Positions 57,081 to 64,000 of a stretch of DNA of 64,000 nucleotides are shown one piece after another. Numbering within the stretch: the stretch's first letter is position 1; each line of letters opens with the position of its first letter. The notes under the pieces were generated by a model. It worked only from the letters and a program-made list of their open reading frames with translations. It did no database searches and was not told the DNA's origin. The position numbers and the translations under genes are program-made. The stretch spans positions 1 to 64,000 of the forward strand of contig NZ_MUYJ01000014.1 of the NCBI RefSeq assembly GCF_002155695.1. The letters run 5' to 3'. Source of the stretch: Erythrobacter tepidarius. GTDB lineage: Bacteria > Pseudomonadota > Alphaproteobacteria > Sphingomonadales > Sphingomonadaceae.

Positions 57081-57257
57081 TCAAAGCGCTGGCTGTCCTA
57101 CGCTGCAAAAATCGGGCAAGAACCTCGCGATGACCCGCGCCGGCCCCCTTCCCAATAACGCCTCCGACGTAACCCGAACGAGGCCGGGACTTTGCCTTCA
57201 GGACAGTGTCTCATGTGTCTCCAATAGGCTCCGGCAGCAAGAAACGGAGGCGCTTTG

Positions 57258-57758
57258 ATGAACGGGACGCGTGATCTGGGGGCTGGGCGACTCACCCATC
57301 TCGGCGATGATGGTGCGGCGCGGATGGTCGATGTCGGCGCCAAGCCCGCTACCGCAAGGCGCGCTGTGGCCAGTGGGCGAATTGCCATGTCGGCAGAGGC
57401 GCTGGCGGCGATCCGCGCGGGCAACGCCCCCAAGGGCGACGTGCTCAGCACCGCGCGTCTGGCCGGAATCATGGCCGCCAAACGCACCGGCGAGCTGATC
57501 CCGCTTTGCCACCCGCTTGCGCTCGAAGCAGTCAATATCGACTTCGCCTTCGAAGCAGACGCGATCCGCGCCACTGCCACCGCCTCGCTCACCGGCAAGA
57601 CCGGCGTGGAAATGGAAGCCATCACAGCGGTTTGCATCGCTTTGCTCACAATCTACGATATGACGAAAGCGATCGACAAGGCGATGGTGATCGAGGGCGT
57701 GCGCCTTATCGCCAAGTCCGGCGGCAAGTCGGGCGCTTGGCAGGCGACGAAAGCATGA
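57258..57758 (+). CDS. moaC: Cyclic pyranopterin monophosphate synthase
   Basis: A 166-residue enzyme for the first stage of molybdenum-cofactor synthesis. Motifs: [44 protein letters not shown] and [17 protein letters not shown] site lies eight bases before the ATG at 57258; TTG at 57255 directly precedes it. It overlaps moeA by ATGA. Confidence 0.96.
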   Translation: MNGTRDLGAGRLTHLGDDGAARMVDVGAKPATARRAVASGRIAMSAEALAAIRAGNAPKGDVLSTARLAGIMAAKRTGELIPLCHPLALEAVNIDFAFEADAIRATATASLTGKTGVEMEAITAVCIALLTIYDMTKAIDKAMVIEGVRLIAKSGGKSGAWQATKA

Positions 57759-58963
57759 GCGCCTTACCCTCGCTGGAGGAAGCGCAGGAGCGCCTGCTGG
57801 CGCTGGCGCCGCAGCCGCAGGTGACGATGCTCGGCCTGTCGCAGGCGACGACAAAAGGCTACCTTGCGCAGGACATCGTGGCATTGCGCAGCCAGCCAGC
57901 CGCCAATCTCTCGGCGATGGACGGCTATGCGATTTCTGGCCCCGGCCCGTGGCGGAAGGTGGGAGAAAGCCGCGCGGGTGCCCCGTTCAGCGGCACGCTC
58001 GCCAGCGGAGAATGCGTGCGCATCTCGACCGGCGCGGTGGTTCCGGAAGGCGCGTGCAGCATCCTGATCCAGGAAAATGCCATGGTGGACGGGGACACCT
58101 TAGCGACCGCACCGGGCGAGCAGCCCCCGCCCGCAGGTCGGCATTTCCGCCGTGCGGGCTTTGACTTCCGCAAGGGCGACATCGTCCTGCACAAGGGCAC
58201 GCCGCTGACCCCGGCCACGGTGGCACTGGCGATTTCCGCCGGACACAAGGCGCTACCGATCGTCGCGCGTCCCTCGGTCGCGGTGCTCGACTGCGGCGAT
58301 GAACTGGTACCGGTCGGCGATCCCGCCGCCGTGCACCAGATTCCCGCCAGCAACGGTGTGATGCTAAGCTGGATGCTTGCGCCTTACATCGGGGAGGTTG
58401 ATGCCATCCTCGGCCCGGTTGCCGATGATCCCGCAGCGCTCGCCATGGCGCTGCGCCGGGCCGAGAACTGCGACATCCTCGTCACCTCGGGCGGGGCTTC
58501 GGTGGGTGAGCACGACCTGGTCCGGCAGGCGCTCGGCGACTGGGGGGCGACAATCGATTTCTGGAAGGTGGCGCTCAAGCCCGGAAAGCCGCTGATGGTG
58601 GCGACCCGGCCGCGTGAGAATGGGCGGCTGCAAATAATCCTCGGCCTGCCGGGCAATCCGGTTTCCAGCTTTGTCACCGCCTTCCTGTTCGCCCTGCCGC
58701 TGGTGCGTGCGGCGCTGGGCGCGGCCGATCCCCTGCCCCGCGCGGTGACGATGAAGGCAGGCGAGGCCCTGCCCGCCACCCAGAAGCGTCGCGAGTTCCT
58801 GCGCGGGGTGTGCGACGGAACCAGCGTGCGGCTTGCCGGATCGCAGGATTCCTCCGCGCTCGGCGCCCTCGCCGCCGCCGACTGCCTGATCGACCGTCTG
58901 CCAGACTCGCCTGCCCTTGCGGCAGGAGAACCGGTTCGGGTCTTCCTGCTGCGCGAAGGCTGA
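57755..58963 (+). CDS. moeA: Molybdopterin molybdenumtransferase
   Basis: A 402-residue enzyme that inserts molybdate into adenylylated molybdopterin. Key motifs are [34 protein letters not shown] and [13 protein letters not shown], ending in the C-terminal domain IV. The start at 57755 overlaps the moaC stop. moaC-moeA-lexA order is common in Alphaproteobacteria. Confidence 0.96.
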   Translation: MSALPSLEEAQERLLALAPQPQVTMLGLSQATTKGYLAQDIVALRSQPAANLSAMDGYAISGPGPWRKVGESRAGAPFSGTLASGECVRISTGAVVPEGACSILIQENAMVDGDTLATAPGEQPPPAGRHFRRAGFDFRKGDIVLHKGTPLTPATVALAISAGHKALPIVARPSVAVLDCGDELVPVGDPAAVHQIPASNGVMLSWMLAPYIGEVDAILGPVADDPAALAMALRRAENCDILVTSGGASVGEHDLVRQALGDWGATIDFWKVALKPGKPLMVATRPRENGRLQIILGLPGNPVSSFVTAFLFALPLVRAALGAADPLPRAVTMKAGEALPATQKRREFLRGVCDGTSVRLAGSQDSSALGALAAADCLIDRLPDSPALAAGEPVRVFLLREG

Positions 58964-58990
58964 TTTGCAAGGCTTTGCGCCGCAGCGCGC

Positions 58991-59019
58991 TTGACTCGTT
59001 CTGCCAAGTTGCCTAATTG
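58991..59019 (+). promoter_or_regulatory. lexA promoter
   Basis: -35 TTGACT (58991-58996), a 17-base spacer and -10 TAATTG (59014-59019). The spacing is ideal for the housekeeping sigma factor, and the SOS box starts at the last base of the -10. Confidence 0.75.
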
Positions 59020-59033
59020 TTCCTTGTTCGTTC
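59019..59033 (+). promoter_or_regulatory. LexA operator (SOS box) of lexA
   Basis: Exact GTTC-N7-GTTC (59019-59022 and 59030-59033), the alphaproteobacterial LexA-binding direct repeat. It overlaps the -10/transcription start region of lexA, so bound LexA would block its own promoter. Confidence 0.88.
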
Positions 59034-59106
59034 ACCATAAAGGTGCACGTTCGATGCACCCTGCCGCACCGGCGCGGCGCGGACGTGACCGTGGGAGATC
59101 TGATCC

Positions 59107-59790
59107 ATGCTGACCGCAAAGCAGCACGAGTTGATCCGCTTTATCCAGCAGCGGCTGGAAGAAACCGGTATCTCGCCCAGTTTCGAGGAAATGAAGGAAG
59201 CGCTTGATCTCAAGAGCAAGTCGGGCGTACACCGGCTGATCTCCGCGCTCGAGGAACGCGGTTTTCTGCGTCGCCTGCCCAACCGCGCCCGTGCGCTCGA
59301 AGTGGTGCGCCAGCCCGCGGATGTGACGCCCGCCCGCAAGGCTTCGTCAGGCGGCCGTGGGGGGGCGATGCCCGCGCCGCACAGTCCGGCGATGCAAGCA
59401 GCCAATGACGTGATCGAACTGCCGCTGCACGGCCGCATCGCCGCTGGCGCCCCGATCGAAGCGCTCGAAGGACAGAGCACCCTGCCCGTTCCCGCCGCAC
59501 TGCTCGGCCCCGGCGAGCATTACGCGCTTGAGGTCTCGGGGGATTCGATGATCGAGGCCGGCATTCTTGACGGGGATTTCGCGCTGGTTCGCCGCACCGA
59601 CAGCGCCCGCGACGGTGAAATCGTCGTGGCGCTGGTACGTGGTGAGGAAGCGACCCTCAAATATTTGCGCCGGGAAGGCGGACGAGTGCGCCTCGATCCG
59701 GCCAACCCCGCCTACGATCCGCAGTACTACCGCCCCGATGAAGTGCAGGTACAGGGCAAGCTCGCTGGGCTGCTGCGCCGCTATCACTGA
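59107..59790 (+). CDS. lexA: SOS repressor LexA
   Basis: A 227-residue repressor. The N-terminal winged helix-turn-helix has [24 protein letters not shown]. The cleavage site is A113-G114 ([11 protein letters not shown]). The Ser-Lys dyad is S147 (SGDSMIEAG) and K185 (EATLKYL). A linker rich in Gly/Ala/Pro (about 72-100) is longer than in E. coli LexA, as in other Alphaproteobacteria. RecA-stimulated self-cleavage would derepress the SOS genes. GGGAG upstream serves as ribosome-binding site. Confidence 0.97.
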   Translation: MLTAKQHELIRFIQQRLEETGISPSFEEMKEALDLKSKSGVHRLISALEERGFLRRLPNRARALEVVRQPADVTPARKASSGGRGGAMPAPHSPAMQAANDVIELPLHGRIAAGAPIEALEGQSTLPVPAALLGPGEHYALEVSGDSMIEAGILDGDFALVRRTDSARDGEIVVALVRGEEATLKYLRREGGRVRLDPANPAYDPQYYRPDEVQVQGKLAGLLRRYH

Positions 59791-62075
59791 TGGCCTGAAG
59801 GTAGGCGCAGGGGCAAGGCCGCTCTGCCCAGTGCCCGCCACCAGCCGTGGCTTCCCTCGCGCTCGGCGACACTCTCGATCCGTCCATCGGCGAGGGTGAT
59901 CGACAGGCCACCGCTGCGCGCCAGCAGCCTCCGATCGGCCTTGAGCCAGCGCGGTCGGCAGGATCGTGGGAGGAAGCGGTCGGCGATGACGATGTCGGAC
60001 AGCGCGCAAGCGGTTGCCAGCCCGCGCTCCTCGACCCTGTCACGACTGCGCGCCATCAGCACAATCCAGTCTCGCCCCTCGCGCCGGACGGTCAGCGTGC
60101 AAAAGGCGCTCGAACAGCGCGCTCCCGGCCAGTCAACCATGGGTATCGGCGCGGCAGCAACCCCGGCCAGCTCGAGCAGGTTGTTACGCCCATAGCTCGA
60201 CCGGCTGTCGCGCAGCGAAATCAACCGGCGCGTGCCATCGCTCGCGGTTTGGGTGATGCCCACCTGGCGCCCGTCGCCCGTCACCAGCAGATCGGGAACG
60301 GGGGTGGACAGGGTGAACAGGCTTGCCAATAGCAAGGGTACCAGACCGAATAGGCGAATTCGCCCGCTCCACAGCGCCAGCCACAGGCCCCCGGCTGCAA
60401 ACAGCGCGATCACCGTCCCGCTGATCTGCGGCATCAGCTTGACCGCTCCGGGCTGGTTCGCGGTCAAATGGGCGATCGCCAGCACCAGGTCGAGCGACTG
60501 GCGCACCGCCCACCAGAACGGTGCACCCGCCCCCGCCAGATCGAACAGCAGTCCGAGCGCGATCAGTGGCATCGCCACGAAGGTGACAAGCGGGATCGCG
60601 GCAAGATTGGCAAAGGCCCCGTAAATCCCGGCGCGATGAAAGTGGAACAGGACAATCGGCATCAGCGCCAGCTCGATCACGATCCCTGTGACGAACAGCA
60701 TCACCACCCGCCGAGCCGCGCGCGCCCACCACGGCTCGTCGCGCGCGGCTAGGAAGGCGCGCACTGGCGCGCTGGTTGACAAGGCGATGATCGCCAGCAC
60801 CGCAGAGAAGCTCATCTGGAAACTCGGCCCGACCGCGCTCTCGGGCCACAGCAGGAGCACGAAGCCTGCTGCCACCGCCACCATCCGCAGCGACAAGGCA
60901 TCGCGGCCGAGCACGAGAGCCAACAGCACCAGCATCGCCGCCGCGCAGCTGCGCACGGTCGGCACCTCGGCTCCGGTGAGCAAGGTATAGGCGATCCCCG
61001 TCAGCGCCCCGCCCGCCGCCGCCACCACGGGCAGCCGCGCGCGCAAGGCAAGCGCAGGCCACAGCGCGAGCAGCCTGAGCACCGCGAAATAGGCCGCCGC
61101 GATCACCGCGCTGACATGCAGGCCGCTGATCGACAGCAGGTGCGTGAGGCCCGAATCCCGCATCGCGACTTCATCTGCCTGGCTGATCCCACCGCGGTCC
61201 CCGCTGGCAAGGGCGGCGGCGACGGCTCCGGCCGACCCTTCGACCCGCGACCGCACGTGGGCCGCGAGTGCGCGCTGGATCGACGCGATCGTCCCGCCGG
61301 ATGGCGCGGGCGTGACCAGTTCGACCGGCCCGATCGCACTCCCGGTCGCCGCAAGCCCCTTGAACCAGGCGGCACGGGCAAAATTGTAAGCACCGGGCAG
61401 CATCGGGCTTGCCGGCGGCATCAAGCGCGCTCGCAGACGCACCACGGCGCCTTCGGCGAGCGCAGGTTCCGAAAGCGGGCCGGACAGGGCAGCGAGCGGA
61501 ACATTGACGCGCACCTTGCGCGCCTCGCCGCGCCTGCCCTCCTCGGCAAGGCGCACGGCCAAGGTCAGCCGGATACGCCCCTCGGCAAGTTGATCCTCGC
61601 GTTCGAGCACCAGACCTTGCATCTGTTCAACCCGCGGCGCGGCGATCGGCGGCGTGCCGACGATCTCCGAGCGAGCCCAGATTACCGCCACCCCCGCTGC
61701 AAACACCAGTCCACCGGTGATCAGCGCGAGGCGCAGGTGCACCCGCGCATCGGCCGCGGCGCTTCCTGCCGGCCAGACAAGCGCGGCTGCCAGCGCCAGG
61801 CCACATCCTGCGCCGATCGCCGCCAGCCATTGCCACACCTCGGGCAGCGCGAACCAGGCCAGGATCCCGCTCATGAACAGCACCGCCAGCCATGGGGCGC
61901 GATCGAACCCTGCGGCGGCGAGAAACCGCTCTGCCCCTTCCGTCATGCGCCCTGCAAGCCCCGCACCGGTGCTGGACAATCGCCTGCTGCTTTGCCAAGG
62001 CCGCGCCGACATGACGGACCCAGCAGCGGTGCTGCCGGGGTCGTCTCCCATCGGAATGAACGGCACATCGCGCAT
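59784..62075 (-). CDS. comEC: ComEC/Rec2-family membrane protein
   Basis: A 763-residue polytopic membrane protein. It has an N-terminal DUF4131/OB-like region, then the competence domain with the signature [15 protein letters not shown] and many helices. In competent bacteria it is the inner-membrane DNA channel. The C-terminal segment (about 600-763) lies where the beta-lactamase-fold domain usually sits, but I see no HxHxDH zinc motif. The start at 62075 (MRDVPFIPM) is my choice; the frame is open to 62267 but that would overlap gltX. It ends 7 bases inside convergent lexA. Confidence 0.88.
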   Translation of the reverse strand: MRDVPFIPMGDDPGSTAAGSVMSARPWQSSRRLSSTGAGLAGRMTEGAERFLAAAGFDRAPWLAVLFMSGILAWFALPEVWQWLAAIGAGCGLALAAALVWPAGSAAADARVHLRLALITGGLVFAAGVAVIWARSEIVGTPPIAAPRVEQMQGLVLEREDQLAEGRIRLTLAVRLAEEGRRGEARKVRVNVPLAALSGPLSEPALAEGAVVRLRARLMPPASPMLPGAYNFARAAWFKGLAATGSAIGPVELVTPAPSGGTIASIQRALAAHVRSRVEGSAGAVAAALASGDRGGISQADEVAMRDSGLTHLLSISGLHVSAVIAAAYFAVLRLLALWPALALRARLPVVAAAGGALTGIAYTLLTGAEVPTVRSCAAAMLVLLALVLGRDALSLRMVAVAAGFVLLLWPESAVGPSFQMSFSAVLAIIALSTSAPVRAFLAARDEPWWARAARRVVMLFVTGIVIELALMPIVLFHFHRAGIYGAFANLAAIPLVTFVAMPLIALGLLFDLAGAGAPFWWAVRQSLDLVLAIAHLTANQPGAVKLMPQISGTVIALFAAGGLWLALWSGRIRLFGLVPLLLASLFTLSTPVPDLLVTGDGRQVGITQTASDGTRRLISLRDSRSSYGRNNLLELAGVAAAPIPMVDWPGARCSSAFCTLTVRREGRDWIVLMARSRDRVEERGLATACALSDIVIADRFLPRSCRPRWLKADRRLLARSGGLSITLADGRIESVAEREGSHGWWRALGRAALPLRLPSGHQ

Positions 62076-62151
62076 CGGCTTGCCCCATGACCGGCAAGGC
62101 ACCGGAAAAGCCAGCGCCAAGCCGCTCAAAGTGAACAGGAATTGACAGTCC

Positions 62152-63588
62152 ATGGCAAGCGAAAGCAGCAGCGCGCACACCGCCCGGACCGGGGAAGTGG
62201 TAACCCGTTTCGCGCCCTCGCCCACCGGCTTTCTGCATATCGGTGGGGCGCGCACGGCGCTGTTCAACTGGCTTTACGCCCGCCACCATGGTGGCCGCGC
62301 CCTGCTGCGGATCGAGGATACCGACCGTAAGCGCAGCACCCAGGAAGCGATCGACGCGATCATCGAGGGACTGGACTGGCTCGGGCTCGATTACGACGCC
62401 CCGCCAATCTTCCAGTCCGATCGTGCGGAACGCCATGCCGAGGTTGCTTGGACGCTGCTGAAGGCTGGCTACGCCTATAAGTGCTTCGCCACCCCCGAAG
62501 AACTCGAAAGGATGCGCGAGGAGCAGCGCGCCCAGAAGAAGCCGCTGCGCTATGACGGGCGCTGGCGCGACCGCGATCCATCCGAGGCGCCCGAAGGCGC
62601 GCCTTTTACCATCCGCCTCAAGACACCAGACACGGGCGAAGTCACGATCCACGATCGGGTGCAGGGCCCGGTGACGGTGAAGAACGAGGAAATCGACGAT
62701 TACATCATCCTGCGCGCCGACGGCACGCCGACCTATATGCTCGCGGTGGTGGTCGACGATCATGACATGGGAGTGACCCACATCATCCGCGGCGACGATC
62801 ACCTCAACAACGCCTTCCGCCAGCTGCCGATTATCCGCGCGATGAATGCAATCGAAGGGGGCTGGCCCGATCCGGTCTATGCCCACATCCCGCTGATCCA
62901 CGGCAGCGACGGAGCGAAGCTGTCCAAGCGCCACGGCGCACTGGGCGTGGAGGCCTATCGCGACGAATTCGGCATCCTGCCCGAGGCGCTGTTCAACTAC
63001 CTGCTGCGTCTGGGCTGGGGTCATGGCGACCGCGAGGAGATCACCCGCGAGGAGGCGATCACGCTGTTCGACCTGAACGGGGTGGGCAAGAGCCCGTCGC
63101 GCTTCGACATGAAGAAGCTGGAGAATCTCAACGGGCATTACCTGCGCGAGGCCGACGATGCGCGCCTTGCCGCGCTGGTGGCGGCGCGGATCGGCGAAGG
63201 CGCCGACGAGGCGCTTTTGACGCGGGCCATGCCGGTGCTCAAAGTGCGCGCAAAGAACCTCAATGAAGTGGCTGATGGAGCTGCATTTCTCTTTGCCAAG
63301 CGACCACTCGCAATGACCGAGAAGGCGGCCCAGCTGCTCGAAGGCGACGCGCGCACGATCCTGCGCAGCATTTGCAACGCGCTTGCAGCGCAAAACGACT
63401 GGACAAGCGACGCGCTCGAAGCCACTACGAAAGCGCTTGCGGAGGAACTGGGATTGGGCCTTGGCAAGCTGGCGCAGCCGATGCGCGCAGCGCTGACCGG
63501 GACGACCACCTCACCCGGAATTTTCGATGTTCTGGTCCTGCTCGGCCGGGACGAGGCTCTTGCACGGCTTGAAGCCCAAGCGGCGTAG
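62152..63588 (+). CDS. gltX: Glutamate--tRNA ligase
   Basis: A 478-residue class I synthetase. The HIGH-like motif is in [20 protein letters not shown], the KMSKS-like motif is [10 protein letters not shown], and the C-terminal anticodon domain is all-helical. Whether it is discriminating cannot be told here; Alphaproteobacteria often have two GltX copies. It is divergent from comEC with a 76-base spacer. Confidence 0.96.
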   Translation: MASESSSAHTARTGEVVTRFAPSPTGFLHIGGARTALFNWLYARHHGGRALLRIEDTDRKRSTQEAIDAIIEGLDWLGLDYDAPPIFQSDRAERHAEVAWTLLKAGYAYKCFATPEELERMREEQRAQKKPLRYDGRWRDRDPSEAPEGAPFTIRLKTPDTGEVTIHDRVQGPVTVKNEEIDDYIILRADGTPTYMLAVVVDDHDMGVTHIIRGDDHLNNAFRQLPIIRAMNAIEGGWPDPVYAHIPLIHGSDGAKLSKRHGALGVEAYRDEFGILPEALFNYLLRLGWGHGDREEITREEAITLFDLNGVGKSPSRFDMKKLENLNGHYLREADDARLAALVAARIGEGADEALLTRAMPVLKVRAKNLNEVADGAAFLFAKRPLAMTEKAAQLLEGDARTILRSICNALAAQNDWTSDALEATTKALAEELGLGLGKLAQPMRAALTGTTTSPGIFDVLVLLGRDEALARLEAQAA

Positions 63589-63628
63589 AAGCGGTTGCAA
63601 GGGAGGTAAATTGGACAGGAGACAGACC

Positions 63629-64000
63629 TTGGCAGACAAGCTGGCGAAACTCGAAATGGACGGGAAAACCTACGAGTATCCGGTGCTCGAAGGCAGCACC
63701 GGCCCTGATGTGATCGATATCCGCAAGCTCTACGCGCAGACGGGCCTGTTCACTTTCGATCCCGGTTTTACCTCGACCGCCAGCTGCGAAAGCGCGCTGA
63801 CCTATATCGATGGTGACGAAGGCGTGCTGCTGCACCGCGGCTATCCGATCGGTCAATTGGCCGAACATTCGAGCTTCATGGAAGTCAGCTACCTGCTGCT
63901 TAACGGCGAATTGCCGAGCAAGCAGCAGCTCGACGACTTCACCTACACGATCACGCGTCACACCATGCTGCACGAGCAGCTGATGACCTTTTATCGCGGC
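63629..64000 (+). CDS. gltA: Citrate synthase, 3'-truncated by the window edge
   Basis: The first 124 codons are visible, with no stop before base 64,000. The start is TTG at 63629 (ADKLAKLEMDGKTYEYPVLEG...), with AGGAG about nine bases upstream. Segments GSTGPDVIDIRKLY, FTFDPGFTSTASCESALTYIDG and EGVLLHRGYPIGQLAE are typical of the type II (hexameric) bacterial citrate synthase. It condenses acetyl-CoA, the product of the PDH complex, with oxaloacetate. It follows gltX by 40 bases, a conserved order. Confidence 0.95.
   Translation, partial: MADKLAKLEMDGKTYEYPVLEGSTGPDVIDIRKLYAQTGLFTFDPGFTSTASCESALTYIDGDEGVLLHRGYPIGQLAEHSSFMEVSYLLLNGELPSKQQLDDFTYTITRHTMLHEQLMTFYRG

Noticed and set aside
57081..57257. 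Possible molybdenum-cofactor riboswitch upstream of moaC
   Set aside because: A CCGGCC/GGCCGG pairing is visible, but I could not match the conserved Moco aptamer core, so it is not called.

Overview
The window reads as one continuous stretch of a GC-rich alphaproteobacterial chromosome, most likely Sphingomonadales (Erythrobacter/Novosphingobium-like). The reasons are the gene order dusB-ntrB-ntrC-ntrY-ntrX-hfq-hflX, the order trpE..trpG-trpD-trpC-moaC-moeA-lexA-comEC-gltX-gltA, a fused ispDF, a lipoyl-domain-bearing PDH E1 beta, a double-domain Hfq, and an alphaproteobacterial SOS box (GTTC-N7-GTTC) in front of lexA. The taxonomic call is an inference from family knowledge; no search was run.

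Layout. 1-6.0 kb is an accessory segment: the 3' part of a large serine recombinase and a small partner gene, then a mercury-resistance cluster (merR divergent from merT-merP-merF-flavoreductase-merA) with a textbook MerR operator. It stops short of a tRNA-Ser gene. From 6.5 to 14.5 kb tightly overlapping plus-strand genes follow (murein transglycosylase, D,D-carboxypeptidase, tmk, holB, metG, tatD-like, MBL hydrolase, a 65-residue membrane protein, mazG). At 13,692-13,719 lies a 28-bp sequence that looks like the chromosomal dif site (XerC/XerD), and gene direction converges close to it. 14.5-23.9 kb is the nitrogen-regulation/Hfq block on the minus strand. 24-35.6 kb holds isoprenoid (ispDF), CinA-like, COQ10-like, lipA, a TPR protein, gyrA, a lysoplasmalogenase-like protein, trmFO, an EF-hand protein and a squalene/phytoene-synthase-like protein. 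35.8-39.1 kb is a TadG/TadE-type trio. 39.1-42.0 kb holds pdhB, pdhA and ftsB. 42.2-44.4 kb holds a haloalkane-dehalogenase-like hydrolase, an MFS transporter and tRNA-Arg. 44.4-50.1 kb is housekeeping (DUF1178, nitrilase-family, grxC, hsp20, pyrG, secG, tpiA). 50.3-57.1 kb is a PpiD-like foldase followed by the tryptophan genes with a lipoprotein gene inserted between trpE and trpG. 57.3-64 kb is moaC-moeA, lexA, comEC, gltX and the start of gltA.

How the genes work together: the mer genes import Hg(II) (MerT/MerP/MerF) and reduce it (MerA) under MerR control. The two Ntr two-component systems sit with a tRNA-modifying enzyme and with RNA-level regulators (Hfq, HflX). PDH E1 alpha/beta and LipA feed the TCA cycle that begins with GltA at the right edge. 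The trp genes form one translationally coupled unit.

Most notable: the putative dif site, the tandem Hfq, an NtrX that lacks the sigma-54 contact loop, a mer-linked flavoreductase whose catalytic His-Pro is Tyr-Pro, an exact SOS-box match upstream of gyrA, and a phosphodiester-glycosidase-type lipoprotein embedded in the trp operon. No CRISPR array, IS element or prophage was recognised. I did not find a wholly new multi-gene defence or metabolic system.
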